Source of the DNA: Bradyrhizobium sediminis
GTDB lineage: Bacteria; Pseudomonadota; Alphaproteobacteria; Rhizobiales; Xanthobacteraceae
Direction of reading: 5' to 3'
NCBI RefSeq assembly: GCF_018736085.1
Contig: NZ_CP076134.1
Span: forward strand, 1,436,501 to 1,500,500
DNA length: 64,000 bases
Shown here: one piece after another, positions 44,501-51,808 of the stretch
Layout: the number at the start of each line of letters is the position of its first letter
Position numbering within the stretch: the stretch's first letter is position 1
Notes under the pieces: model-generated
What the model was told of the DNA's origin: nothing
Databases searched by the model: none
What the model saw: only the letters and a program-made list of their open reading frames with translations
Translations under genes and position numbers: made by a program

Positions 44501-44689
44501 ACGCTCGACTTCCTCGGGGGACTGGCCCGCTTGCTGGGCGATAATTTCGATGATCGGCGGCGCCGGATCCGGGTAGGCCTCGATGTTCAGCGTCGTGAAG
44601 GCGGCGTAGCCGAGGCCGAGAAAGGCTCCGAACGCAACCAGCACCAGCAGTCGCCGGGAGAGGCAGAACGCAATGAGACTACGCAGCAT
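41549..44689 (-). CDS. HME-type RND efflux pump, CzcA/CusA family (1046 aa)
   Basis: This is a full-length RND pump with twelve spans in two halves. The fourth span reads IDLGIIVDGTVIMVENIFRH. The second Asp and the D-x-G-I-I-V-D pattern mark the heavy-metal efflux (HME) branch. The N-terminus (LIAFCLSRRLLVLVAFGAFL) is short, as usual. It would use the proton gradient to drive periplasmic cations, through an adaptor and a TolC-like channel, out of the cell. The metal cannot be read from sequence by eye. Its adaptor gene lies 21 bp upstream in the same operon. No outer-membrane channel is encoded nearby. Confidence 0.93.
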   Translation of the reverse strand: MLRSLIAFCLSRRLLVLVAFGAFLGLGYAAFTTLNIEAYPDPAPPIIEIIAQQAGQSPEEVERYITIPIEVAVASTPGLKFIRSNTVYGLGFVRLQFEYGRDYHFVRQQTLNRLKDAVLPAGVLPVISPAGGISEIFRYELVGPPGMDVMRLKALQDWVVERKLRIVPGVADVAVLGGKTKEFQAEINLDRMMAYGLTLPQIMTAISASNSNVGGRTISIGEQSVNVRSIGVITSLDDIGNIVLTQQGGVPVLVSDVAKVQIGYAPRLGLAGRDDKTDVVTGIVLMQKLERTMDVVKRVRAAVEHINTDGSLPAGVKIVPFYDRGDLVAITVQTVLHNLLFGIALIFLIQWVFLGDLRCALIVAATIPVALFLAVMITVMRGESANLLSVGAIDLGIIVDGTVIMVENIFRHIAHHTPGVPRDRPARLSDKLHRVLTGAIEVDKAIFFSVIITIAAFLPLFTMQGVEGQIFGPMARTYAYALIGAVIATFTVTPVLASILLPAHVQEVETFVVRHIRSIYQAVLVRAVHNYRRAAAIAAVFLVLCLSLGLRLGTEFLPKLEEGNLWIRAVMPPTITLEAGMDTVARIRAIISSYPPVQTVFSEQGRGDEGTDPDGSFLAEFFVPLKPVDMWPKGLTKEQMVKQMSERLNREFVGIDFNFSQYIQDNMEEAVSGVKGENSVKIFGKDLVELERLSKSVKTELSGVRGVADPASFNLLGQPNLIIRIDRAKVARYGFSITDINSVVQAAIGGQEVSKVYEGEMIFALTVRLAPEFRTDVEAIRSIPVALPNPDSKTPTAYIRLGDLGEVKLVSGAAYIYRENSQRFIPLKYSVRDRDLGSTVVEAQDRIHKKVPVPQGYSLEWSGEYGALVDAKKRLALIVPLSLLLILMLLYSLFNSIRDSLLALSGIPFAVAGGILGLYIGGLNFSVSAAVGFISLFGVSAMDGILLMSYIRRDIDEGMGTEDAIIRAAETRMRQIFMTGLSACIGLVPAAISTGIGSQVQQPLACVIVGGMLLSPICSLLVIPVMARLCMPAIKKTGMPREVTEH

Positions 44690-44710
44690 GAACGGCCCCG
44701 GCCACCCGAA

Positions 44711-45892
44711 TCATTGGCGCCACTCGTTATCGACGAAAATCGCGCCGCGCGCGACGACCAATTCGCCGAGAGCGAGGCCGCTGCGAATCTGAGTCAAGCC
44801 GTCCTGCTGGATGCCGATCCCGACCACGCGGCGCTTGAACAGCATCGGCTCGGACTCGACCCACACCGTCGCAACGTCGCCTTCACGAATTACCGCGACG
44901 GTCGGCACCGCCGGCGTTGGCGCGGCCGCTTCAGTCTCGATCCTGAAGCTCGCGTACATATCGGACTTGAGTGCGCCGTCCGGATTGCCGATCTCCGAGC
45001 GGACCATAACACGGCGCGTCGTCAGGTCGGACGCCGAGCTGATCGCGCTGATACGCGCCTTGAAGATCCGGTTCGGCGCAGCCGCAACCCTGGCCTCGAT
45101 CTCCTGGCCGATGCGCACGAACGCGATATCCTGCTCGAAGATCTGGGCCTTCAGCCACATCGTCGAAAGGTCGGCGATGGTATACAGCGCCTCGCCGGAA
45201 TCGGCCCTGACATATTGTCCCGGCCCGACCTTGCGCGAGATGATGGTGCCGTCGATCGGCGCGGTAATCCGGGTGACGCGGCTGAGAACGCCCTGCTGCT
45301 CGAGTGTCGCAATTTCCGCATCGGTGCGGCCGAGGATGCGCAGGCGGATGCGGACGGCTTCGAACGCCGTGTCGGTCGATCGCATGTCACTCTCGGCGGC
45401 GGCGAGTTGCGCCTCGGCCTGCTGCAGTTCCTTGAACGGGGCAGCCTTGCCCTCATAGAGATCGCGGACGCGCTTCTCGACGATCTGCGCCAGGTCGAGC
45501 TGGGAGCGCGCCTTGTTTCTGGCGGCCTGAGCGGCGATGAATTCGTTCTGCGGCGTGACCTGCTCGGGGCTGTCGATTTCCAGCAGCGCATCGCCGCGCC
45601 TGACCCGGTCGCCGACCTTGGCGATCAGGCGGATGACCCGGCCGGAGAAAGGCGCCAGAACGATGGTGCTGGCGTCTTCATTGAACCCGATCTGACCGAT
45701 CGCCGATCTCTGCACGCGGAAGGTATGGGGATCGACCTTCACCACCTCAAGCTGGTGCATCTGATCGGTGACGACGCGCACATAATCGCTGCCCTTCGTC
45801 GTGCCTTCGGCCGCCGCAAACGACGTCGTCAGCGCCATGCCAAACAGCATTGCGATCAGGCGATACGTTGTGGCAGCGATCGACCAGGCCAT
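44711..45892 (-). CDS. RND adaptor protein, CzcB/CusB type (393 aa)
   Basis: A signal-type N-terminus (AMLFGMALTTSFAAAEG) leads to a first lipoyl half (IVLAPFSGRVIRLIAKVGDR), a coiled-coil hairpin (from QNEFIAAQAARNKARSQLDL to about residue 190), a second lipoyl half (RITAPIDGTIISRKVGPGQY), a beta-barrel (LSTMWLKAQIFEQDIAFVRI) and a membrane-proximal part. It is first gene of the leftward operon with the HME pump and should link it to an outer-membrane channel. It has no His- or Met-rich N-terminal metal-binding stretch. Confidence 0.9.
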   Translation of the reverse strand: MAWSIAATTYRLIAMLFGMALTTSFAAAEGTTKGSDYVRVVTDQMHQLEVVKVDPHTFRVQRSAIGQIGFNEDASTIVLAPFSGRVIRLIAKVGDRVRRGDALLEIDSPEQVTPQNEFIAAQAARNKARSQLDLAQIVEKRVRDLYEGKAAPFKELQQAEAQLAAAESDMRSTDTAFEAVRIRLRILGRTDAEIATLEQQGVLSRVTRITAPIDGTIISRKVGPGQYVRADSGEALYTIADLSTMWLKAQIFEQDIAFVRIGQEIEARVAAAPNRIFKARISAISSASDLTTRRVMVRSEIGNPDGALKSDMYASFRIETEAAAPTPAVPTVAVIREGDVATVWVESEPMLFKRRVVGIGIQQDGLTQIRSGLALGELVVARGAIFVDNEWRQ

Positions 45893-46200
45893 GAACGATA
45901 GCCCTCCCTATAGATAACCGGCTGTTTTCGCCGATAGCGCGTTCCAGCCGCCCGCTGGCGTCGCAACAATTCCTTTTCGCGCTGCAGCACGATTGGGGTT
46001 GTTGGCCTTTCGTTTCAATTCAAGTGGCGGCATAGCGGACGTCGCAGCAATTCGCCAGTGGCAAAACGGAGTGATGGAAGCAACATGACAAGACCGTGTC
46101 AGAACGTTCTTAAAAACGTCGTTTGCGAGCGCCTCCGGCAAAGGCTAAAAAAGCGCCGGGATGCTTCGGCTGCCGCCGAATGCCTCCCCCCAAGGGGCAA
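45893..46200. promoter_or_regulatory. Divergent control region of the two adaptor genes
   Basis: This 308-bp gap separates the leftward adaptor-pump operon from the rightward second adaptor and holds no gene. The clearest element is a perfect palindrome AGAACGTTCT (46100-46109), followed by TAAAAACGTCGTT. It could be a shared operator, but no regulator gene is adjacent. Confidence 0.35.
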
Positions 46201-47442
46201 ATGCTAGTGGAAATTGGCAACAAACTTCGAACGCTCAACCATCAACGGCTGGCCGTTGGCGTGGCCTTGCTGGCGCTTGGTGTGTCTGCCGTTGCTGGAC
46301 TGCTCTATCCAAGGAATGCGCTGGTTGGTCATTCCGACGTGTCGAGCCAGGACCGCAAGGGATTGCAGCGCTACACCCCGACCCAGGCCGAATGGGCCAG
46401 CCTGACCATCCAGCCGGTGACCGAGCGCGCCTTCCGGGCGGAGCATGTGACCGAAGGCAGGATCGCGGTCGATGAGGATCGCTCGACGCCGGTGTTTTCG
46501 CCCTATGCGGGCCGGGTTACCAAATTGCTGGCGCGGCCGGGCGACAGCGTCACGCAGGGACAGCCGCTATTCGTGATCGAGGCCGCCGAAAACGTGCAGG
46601 CGCAGAACGATTTCATTGCCGCCATCAGCGCGTCCAACAAGGCCAAATCGGCGCTCGATTTCGCGCAACTGCAAGACAAGCGCACCAGGGATCTGTTCGA
46701 TGGCAAGGCGGTCCCGCTGAAGGAATATCAGCAGAGCCAGGCCAGCCTGATCCAGGCGCACAACGATCTGCGCTCGACGGAAACGGCGCTGGAAGCGGCG
46801 CGCAACAAATTGCGGATCCTTGGTCTGACCGACGAGGCGATATCGGCCTTTCAGGAAAAAGGCCGCATCAATCCGGAAATGACGGTCTTCGCCCCGATCG
46901 CGGGAACCGTGGTCCAGCGCAAGATCGGCCCCGGCCAATACGTCAACGCCGGCGCCAGCGATCCGGTGTTCGTGATAGGCGATCTTTCCACCGTCTGGCT
47001 CACCGCCTTCGTCCGGGAGACCGAAGCTTCCGCGGTGGCGGTGGGGCAGGAATTGACATTCAACCTGCTGGCATTGCCCGGCCGCGTACTTACCGGCCGC
47101 GTCAACTACGTCGCGGCGGCGATCGATCCCGCCACCCGCCGGCTGCTGGTGCGCTCCACCGTGGATAACAGCGGCGGACAATTGAAACCGGAAATGTTCG
47201 CTACCGTGACGATTTACGAGCCCGGCGACCAGCCGTCGGTTGGCGTTCCGAAGCAGGCCCTGATCTACGAAGGCGACCAGGCCCGGATATGGGTCGCGCA
47301 CGAGGACAAGTCGATCGAACTCCGTCAGATCAAGACCGGCCCTACAAGGGGCGACTTGGTCGAGGTTCTCGGCAATTTGAGACCGGGGGAGCAGATCGTT
47401 ACAAATGGCAGCCGGCTCATCGACCTGGCGTCCGGCAGCTGA
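46201..47442 (+). CDS. Second RND adaptor protein, no pump gene (413 aa)
   Basis: This protein has the same domain order as its divergent neighbour: membrane anchor (LAVGVALLALGVSAVAGLLY), lipoyl half (VFSPYAGRVTKLLARPGDSV), hairpin (QNDFIAAISASNKAKSALDF), second lipoyl half (TVFAPIAGTVVQRKIGPGQY) and barrel (LSTVWLTAFVRETEASAVAV). It is not followed by any pump gene, so it may serve as an alternative adaptor for the one HME pump here or for a pump elsewhere. The ATG at 46201 after AAGGGGCAA fits the anchor better than the open frame upstream. Confidence 0.88.
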   Translation: MLVEIGNKLRTLNHQRLAVGVALLALGVSAVAGLLYPRNALVGHSDVSSQDRKGLQRYTPTQAEWASLTIQPVTERAFRAEHVTEGRIAVDEDRSTPVFSPYAGRVTKLLARPGDSVTQGQPLFVIEAAENVQAQNDFIAAISASNKAKSALDFAQLQDKRTRDLFDGKAVPLKEYQQSQASLIQAHNDLRSTETALEAARNKLRILGLTDEAISAFQEKGRINPEMTVFAPIAGTVVQRKIGPGQYVNAGASDPVFVIGDLSTVWLTAFVRETEASAVAVGQELTFNLLALPGRVLTGRVNYVAAAIDPATRRLLVRSTVDNSGGQLKPEMFATVTIYEPGDQPSVGVPKQALIYEGDQARIWVAHEDKSIELRQIKTGPTRGDLVEVLGNLRPGEQIVTNGSRLIDLASGS

Positions 47443-47464
47443 TGCCGAAGGGATGCGGCTGGTC

Positions 47465-47647
47465 CTAGTGAACCGTCCTGGGTTGGCGATCCATCTGATC
47501 GGCGAGCGAAACAGCCGCATAGAGCCGATAGAGTTCGGCTTCCAGATGCTCATTGACCAGCAACAGAGCCTCGAGCGCTCCGTGCAAGTTGCCATCGCAG
47601 GATGCGATGATTTTCTCGATAACGATGTCGGTTCGTTTGGCAGCCAT
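47465..47647 (-). CDS. Small helical protein (60 aa)
   Basis: The frame starts MAAKRTDIVIEKIIASCDGN and continues LHGALEALLLVNEHLEAELY, giving two amphipathic helices with one Cys and no signal peptide. A ribosome site AGGGGA lies 6 bases before the ATG. A TTG two codons earlier is also in frame. Similar short proteins occur next to many rhizobial genes, without known role. It converges on the second adaptor gene, whose stop is 22 bp away. Confidence 0.6.
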   Translation of the reverse strand: MAAKRTDIVIEKIIASCDGNLHGALEALLLVNEHLEAELYRLYAAVSLADQMDRQPRTVH

Positions 47648-47823
47648 GTGCAATCCCCTGCTACGCTTACTAGCCCGCTAGAGAGAGAGGGATTGGGGCG
47701 GAATTCTGCGCCCGGGAAGATCATTTGGTGAGCCCGTAGAACTACGGGGGCGCTGGATTGCCGGAACGCAAAGCCAGCATTGGTGGCCGCCGCCTGATCC
47801 ACGATCGTCAGGGTTGAATCGTG

Positions 47824-47848
47824 AAGCCGCCCGCAAGGCGCGGCTTTT
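47824..47848 (+). terminator. Small hairpin with T run
   Basis: AAGCCGC and GCGGCTT form a stem followed by TTTT. It lies in the gap after the leftward acyl-CoA dehydrogenase gene. The T run is on the plus strand, so its role for that gene is unclear. The rest of 47654-47872 shows no gene. Confidence 0.4.
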
Positions 47849-47872
47849 GCGTCGATCGCCTCGAGGCCCGTC

Positions 47873-49006
47873 CTAGCCGGCCGGCAGCAGCAGCTCGGCG
47901 AGCCGCCGCCGGTGATGGGTCGCGTCGCCGAAGGCATATTGCAGCCAGAGCGCGCGGCGCAGATAGAGCTGCGCGTCGCAATCATAGGTGAAGCCGAAGC
48001 CGCCGTGAAACTGCACGGCCCGGTCGCCGGCGTAAACGAAACTGTCTCCTGCCTCGACTTTCGCCATCCGCAGCGCGACCTCGGCGTCCTCGCCGGCGGC
48101 GAGCAGGGAAGCTGCGTGATAGACGTGCGAGCGCGTGCGCTCCAGTCCGACCAGGATCTCGGCGCAGGTATGCTTGAGCGACTGATAGCTGCCGATCTTT
48201 CGCCCGAACGCCGATCGCGTGTTGAGATATTCGACGGTCGTCTCCAGCGCGCCGGCAATGCCGCCGGCGGCCTCGGCCGCGGCGAACAGCAGCGCAGCGT
48301 CGCTGATGGCCCTGAGTGCGGCGCGCGCCTTGTCGCCGGTGATCAGGGAAGAGGCGGGAACGCTGACGCCGTCGAACTCGAGGCGCCAGGCGCGGCGGGT
48401 CTCGTCGATCACCGTCTCGCGTGTCCTGCGCTCGCGCGGCAGATCGGCGGCCTTCACGATTGCGAGCGCCGGCGCGCCATCCAGCGCAACCGACACCAGA
48501 ACGAAGTCCGCCACCGCAGCGTCGCAGACCAGCGTCTTGGCGCCGCTCAACCGCGCCGCATCGACTGCGATCACGGCTTGGCTCTCCAGATGTTCGAGGT
48601 TCCAGTCGCCGTCGCCTTCGAACAACGCCACCGTGCCGACCGCACCATTGCAGATCTTCGGCAGCATCTCGCGCTGCTGTTGCTCGCTGCCGCCGGCCAA
48701 CAGCGCCTGTATGAACAGCTGCGTGGAGATCAACGGCGTGCCGGCGAGGTGACGGCCCATCGGCTCGATGATCACCGTGACATCCGCAAGCGAGAGCCCG
48801 CTGCCGCCGAAACGCTCCGGCACCGCAATGCCGAGCCAGCCGAGCTCGGCGATCTCGCCCCAGAGTTCGCGGTCGAACCCGGACTCCGAGGCGATCTGCC
48901 GGCGCACGGTCGTGATCGAGCTTTTCTCGCGGAAGAAACTGGTCGCGATGTCGAGCAGCATGGCCTGCTCGTCGGTGAAGGTGATGGTGTTGCTCAGTTG
49001 CGCCAT
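47873..49006 (-). CDS. Acyl-CoA dehydrogenase, second of a pair (377 aa)
   Basis: An acyl-CoA dehydrogenase with N-terminal helices (FTDEQAMLLDIATSFFREKS), the middle beta domain (lacking a strong substrate-loop motif) and the C-terminal helical domain (NTRSAFGRKIGSYQSLKHTC; AVQFHGGFGFTYDCDAQLYL). It is shorter and more divergent than its partner gene 14 bp upstream. In actinobacteria and rhizobia such adjacent unequal pairs form mixed oligomers acting on steroid side chains or other bulky acyl-CoAs. That fits here but is inference. The ATG at 49006 (MAQLSNTITF) is chosen over the extended frame. Confidence 0.88.
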   Translation of the reverse strand: MAQLSNTITFTDEQAMLLDIATSFFREKSSITTVRRQIASESGFDRELWGEIAELGWLGIAVPERFGGSGLSLADVTVIIEPMGRHLAGTPLISTQLFIQALLAGGSEQQQREMLPKICNGAVGTVALFEGDGDWNLEHLESQAVIAVDAARLSGAKTLVCDAAVADFVLVSVALDGAPALAIVKAADLPRERRTRETVIDETRRAWRLEFDGVSVPASSLITGDKARAALRAISDAALLFAAAEAAGGIAGALETTVEYLNTRSAFGRKIGSYQSLKHTCAEILVGLERTRSHVYHAASLLAAGEDAEVALRMAKVEAGDSFVYAGDRAVQFHGGFGFTYDCDAQLYLRRALWLQYAFGDATHHRRRLAELLLPAG

Positions 49007-49020
49007 CGCATCAATCCTTA

Positions 49021-50211
49021 TCAATCCTTGGGCAGGCCGAGCACGCGCTCGCCAACGATGTTGGCCTGGATCTGGCTGGTGCCGCCGCCGATCGTGGAAG
49101 AGAACGCGTTGAAATAGCCGCGCTGCCACTTGCCGCCGTCGATCGCGCTGCTGTCGCCGACGAAACGCACGGCGTTCGCTCCCTGCAGCGACAGCGCGAA
49201 CTGCATCAATCGCCGCCGGTGCTCGCTGACGCGCAGCTTGACGGAAAGCCCGATCGCGTTCGGCCGCTCGCTGCACAACGCCGCGATCTCGCCGCGTTTG
49301 GCGCACAGCCGGTCGCCCTGGTCTTCGATCATGAAGCGGACGATCTGGTCGCGGATCGCGGGATCCTGCAGCGCCGGGGCGCCGTCGCGTCGGGAGCGGC
49401 GCGCCAGCTCGACGACGTCATTGAGGCCGGGCGCGACCCGGCTGATGCCGCCGGCCTGTCCGCCGGTGACGCCACGCTCGAAGGTCAGCGTCAGCATCGC
49501 GATCTTCCAGCCTTCGCCTTCCTTCCCCATCAGGCACTCGGCCGGAATGCGCGCATCGGTGAAAAAGGTCTGGGTGAAGCCGTATTCGCCGGTCAGCTTC
49601 TTGATCGGCCGCGGCTCGATGCCCGGCGTCTGCATCGGCACCAGGAAGAACGAGAGGCCGTCGTAGCGCGGCTTCTGCGGATTGGTCCGCGCCAGCAGGA
49701 TCATGTATTTGGCGTAGCTGCCGAGGCTGGTCCAGATCTTCGAACCGTTCAGCACGTAGTCGTTGCCGTCGCGTTTGGCCGCGAGCTGGCTGTTGGCGAG
49801 GTCGGAGCCCTGGTCCGGCTCGGAAAATCCCTGGCACCAGATGTCGTCGGCGTTGAGGATGCCCTTGATGTAGCGCTTCTTCGCCTCTTCGGTGCCCATC
49901 GCCAGGATCAGCGGGCCGGCCCAGTTGAGGCCGATGGTGTTGGGCACGAACGGCACCTTCTGCCGCGCCATCTCGGCGTTGACGATGTCCTGATAGATTT
50001 GCGGCTTGCCGCCGCCGCCATATTCGCGCGGCCAGGCCATGCCGAGGTAGCCGGCATCATAGATCTTGCGTTGCCAGTTGCGCAGGAATTCGAACTGCGC
50101 GTCGGAGCCGACTTCCATGAAGGATTCGGGCAGCAGGAAATCCGGTTCCGGCGGCCGGTTGTCGCGAAACCACGCCTCTACCGTGCGGCGGAATTCGTCA
50201 AGCTCGCTCAT
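49021..50211 (-). CDS. Acyl-CoA dehydrogenase, first of a pair (396 aa)
   Basis: This is a full-length acyl-CoA dehydrogenase. It has the N-terminal segment FLRNWQRKIYDAGYLGMAWP, then WCQGFSEPDQGSDLANSQLA and VLNGSKIWTSLGSYAKYMIL of the FAD/substrate site, LTFERGVTGGQAGG, and a C-terminal STIGGGTSQIQANIVGERVL. It probably supplies the complete flavin site for a heteromer with the next gene. The electron acceptor would be ETF. No CoA ligase or thiolase lies next to it, so the substrate is unknown. It starts at MSELDEFRR. Confidence 0.92.
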   Translation of the reverse strand: MSELDEFRRTVEAWFRDNRPPEPDFLLPESFMEVGSDAQFEFLRNWQRKIYDAGYLGMAWPREYGGGGKPQIYQDIVNAEMARQKVPFVPNTIGLNWAGPLILAMGTEEAKKRYIKGILNADDIWCQGFSEPDQGSDLANSQLAAKRDGNDYVLNGSKIWTSLGSYAKYMILLARTNPQKPRYDGLSFFLVPMQTPGIEPRPIKKLTGEYGFTQTFFTDARIPAECLMGKEGEGWKIAMLTLTFERGVTGGQAGGISRVAPGLNDVVELARRSRRDGAPALQDPAIRDQIVRFMIEDQGDRLCAKRGEIAALCSERPNAIGLSVKLRVSEHRRRLMQFALSLQGANAVRFVGDSSAIDGGKWQRGYFNAFSSTIGGGTSQIQANIVGERVLGLPKD

Positions 50212-50434
50212 CTGTCGTTGCCTCCCGGCACTTTTCTTTTTCTTCGTACCAACGTCCGATAACGGGACTTTCGACCCGGCGCAATCGCAACCGGCGAAAC
50301 TCGCGCCGCCGGCGGGAAAAACCGGACCGCGGCGCTTCCGTATCCCGGCTGGTGCTGCTAGCGTTCATTCCCCAAAGACAATCAAGCGCCGGCGGCTTCG
50401 ATCGTTCGGCGAACATCGGGAGGCAAGAAGCGGT

Positions 50435-50812
50435 ATGTTTTCGCATGTGATGATCGGCACCAACGACCTGGAAAAGGCCAAGTCGTTCTATGACGCCTTG
50501 CTCGGCACCCTCGGCGTTCCACCCGGACGGGTCGACCGCCATCGCGTTTTCTACCGCACCAAGACCGGCGTGTTCTCGGTGTCGCTGCCGATCGACGGCA
50601 AGCCTGCAACCCACGCCAATGGCGGCACCATCGGTTTTGCCGCCAGCTCGCCCGAGCAGGCCGACGCCTTCCACGCGGCCGGTATCGCCAATGGCGGCAA
50701 GACCTGCGAGGACCCGCCGGGCGTGCGCGAAGGCCCCGCCGGCAAACTCTATCTCGCCTATTTGCGCGATCTCGACGGCAACAAGATCTGCGCCATGCAC
50801 CGGATCGGTTGA
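50435..50812 (+). CDS. VOC (glyoxalase-fold) family protein (125 aa)
   Basis: Two beta-alpha-beta-beta-beta modules are visible: MFSHVMIGTNDLEKAKSFYD at the start and KLYLAYLRDLDGNKICAMHR at the end. The metal-site candidates are His4 and late acidic residues. This is the vicinal-oxygen-chelate fold used by glyoxalases, dioxygenases and fosfomycin-resistance proteins. The substrate cannot be told. The ATG at 50435 after GGGAGGCAAGAAG matches the conserved MFSHVMIGTNDL opening. Confidence 0.88.
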   Translation: MFSHVMIGTNDLEKAKSFYDALLGTLGVPPGRVDRHRVFYRTKTGVFSVSLPIDGKPATHANGGTIGFAASSPEQADAFHAAGIANGGKTCEDPPGVREGPAGKLYLAYLRDLDGNKICAMHRIG

Positions 50813-50840
50813 TCCGGCGCGTCCGTATCCTGCGGCAACA

Positions 50841-50877
50841 AGGGTGGGCACAGCGCAAGCGCGTTCTTGCCTACCCT
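50841..50877. terminator. Hairpin between VOC gene and FAD-subunit gene
   Basis: AGGGTGGGCA and TGCCTACCCT pair with one mismatch, around an inner AGCGC/GCGCG region. It sits between two convergent genes. Confidence 0.6.
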
Positions 50878-50884
50878 GCAACGC

Positions 50885-51808
50885 CTACGCCGCCAGCCGC
50901 TCCAGCAGGTCGTGCACGACGCCTTCCAGCAGATCGTGCTTGTATGCCGTCATCGGCAGCGGCCTGGCGCCGGATGTCGCCTGCCTTGCCGCCTCCGCGA
51001 TCGCAGCCGCAGTCGCCGGCTTGCCCTGCAGGGCGGCCTCCGCCGCTGCGAGGCGAAGCGGGACCGGCGCGATGCCGCCGGCACTGATGCGGATAAACTG
51101 GAACGCGCCGCCGGCGACGACGGCGCGGGCACATACTTCGGCCAGCGGCCACTCCGCATGGCTGCGGCTGATGGCGCGCTTGTAGAACGCGCGTTCGCCG
51201 CGGACCGGCGGCGGCAGCTCGACGTTACGGATCATTTCGCCCGGCGCGAGGGCATGATCGGCAGCGCCATTGGAGCCGTCCCCCAATAGATCAGCGATCG
51301 AAAGCCCGTTTCTCCGATCGGTGACGATCCTGGCGTCATAGGCGAGCAGGGCCGCCGCCATGGTCGAGGGATGCGGCGCCACGCAGGGGCCGAGATCGAA
51401 GGCGACGCCGTAGAGATGATTGCCCGATCGGGCCGGGCAACCGCTGCCGCCCTTCTTGAGGCAGGCGATATGCGGATCGCGAAAATACCAGCAGCGCGAG
51501 CGCTGGGCGAGATTGCCGCCGAGCGTGGCGAGGTGGCGGATCTGCGGCGTGGCAAGACCAAGCGCGGCAGCCGCGATGCCCGGACAGGCCTGCGCAAGCC
51601 GGGCGTCGGCGGCGATCGCGGCGATGGTGGTGAAGGCGCCGATGCGCGCGGCGCCGTCGGCGCCCCATGCGACGCCGATGGTGTCGGCCGAGGGGGCAAT
51701 ATCGATCAGCGGTCCGGTCGAGACGCCGCTGCGCCGCCGTTCGGAAAGGTCGGTGCCGGCGGCGCGGAATTCGGCCGCGCCTGAGACGGTCATGGTTGCG
51801 GTCGTCAT
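50885..51808 (-). CDS. FAD-binding subunit of a molybdenum hydroxylase (307 aa)
   Basis: This is a CoxM/XdhB-like FAD subunit. Motifs are ARIGAFTTIAAIAADARLAQ, TPQIRHLATLGGNLAQRSRC and the C-terminal CO_deh_flav_C domain (ERAFYKRAISRSHAEWPLAE; FIRISAGGIAPVPLRL). Between them is a cysteine-bearing loop: RCWYF, HIACLKKGGSGCPA and a later GPCVAPHPS. This recalls the loop that binds an extra [4Fe-4S] cluster in 4-hydroxybenzoyl-CoA reductase, although the spacing differs. Its start overlaps the stop of the fused large subunit by 4 bp. Confidence 0.88.
   Translation of the reverse strand: MTTATMTVSGAAEFRAAGTDLSERRRSGVSTGPLIDIAPSADTIGVAWGADGAARIGAFTTIAAIAADARLAQACPGIAAAALGLATPQIRHLATLGGNLAQRSRCWYFRDPHIACLKKGGSGCPARSGNHLYGVAFDLGPCVAPHPSTMAAALLAYDARIVTDRRNGLSIADLLGDGSNGAADHALAPGEMIRNVELPPPVRGERAFYKRAISRSHAEWPLAEVCARAVVAGGAFQFIRISAGGIAPVPLRLAAAEAALQGKPATAAAIAEAARQATSGARPLPMTAYKHDLLEGVVHDLLERLAA

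Noticed and set aside
43103..45901. A 932-codon rightward open frame
   Set aside because: It is antisense to the RND pump and adaptor and has the same Asp/Arg/His-rich shadow composition. The leftward frames carry all conserved motifs.
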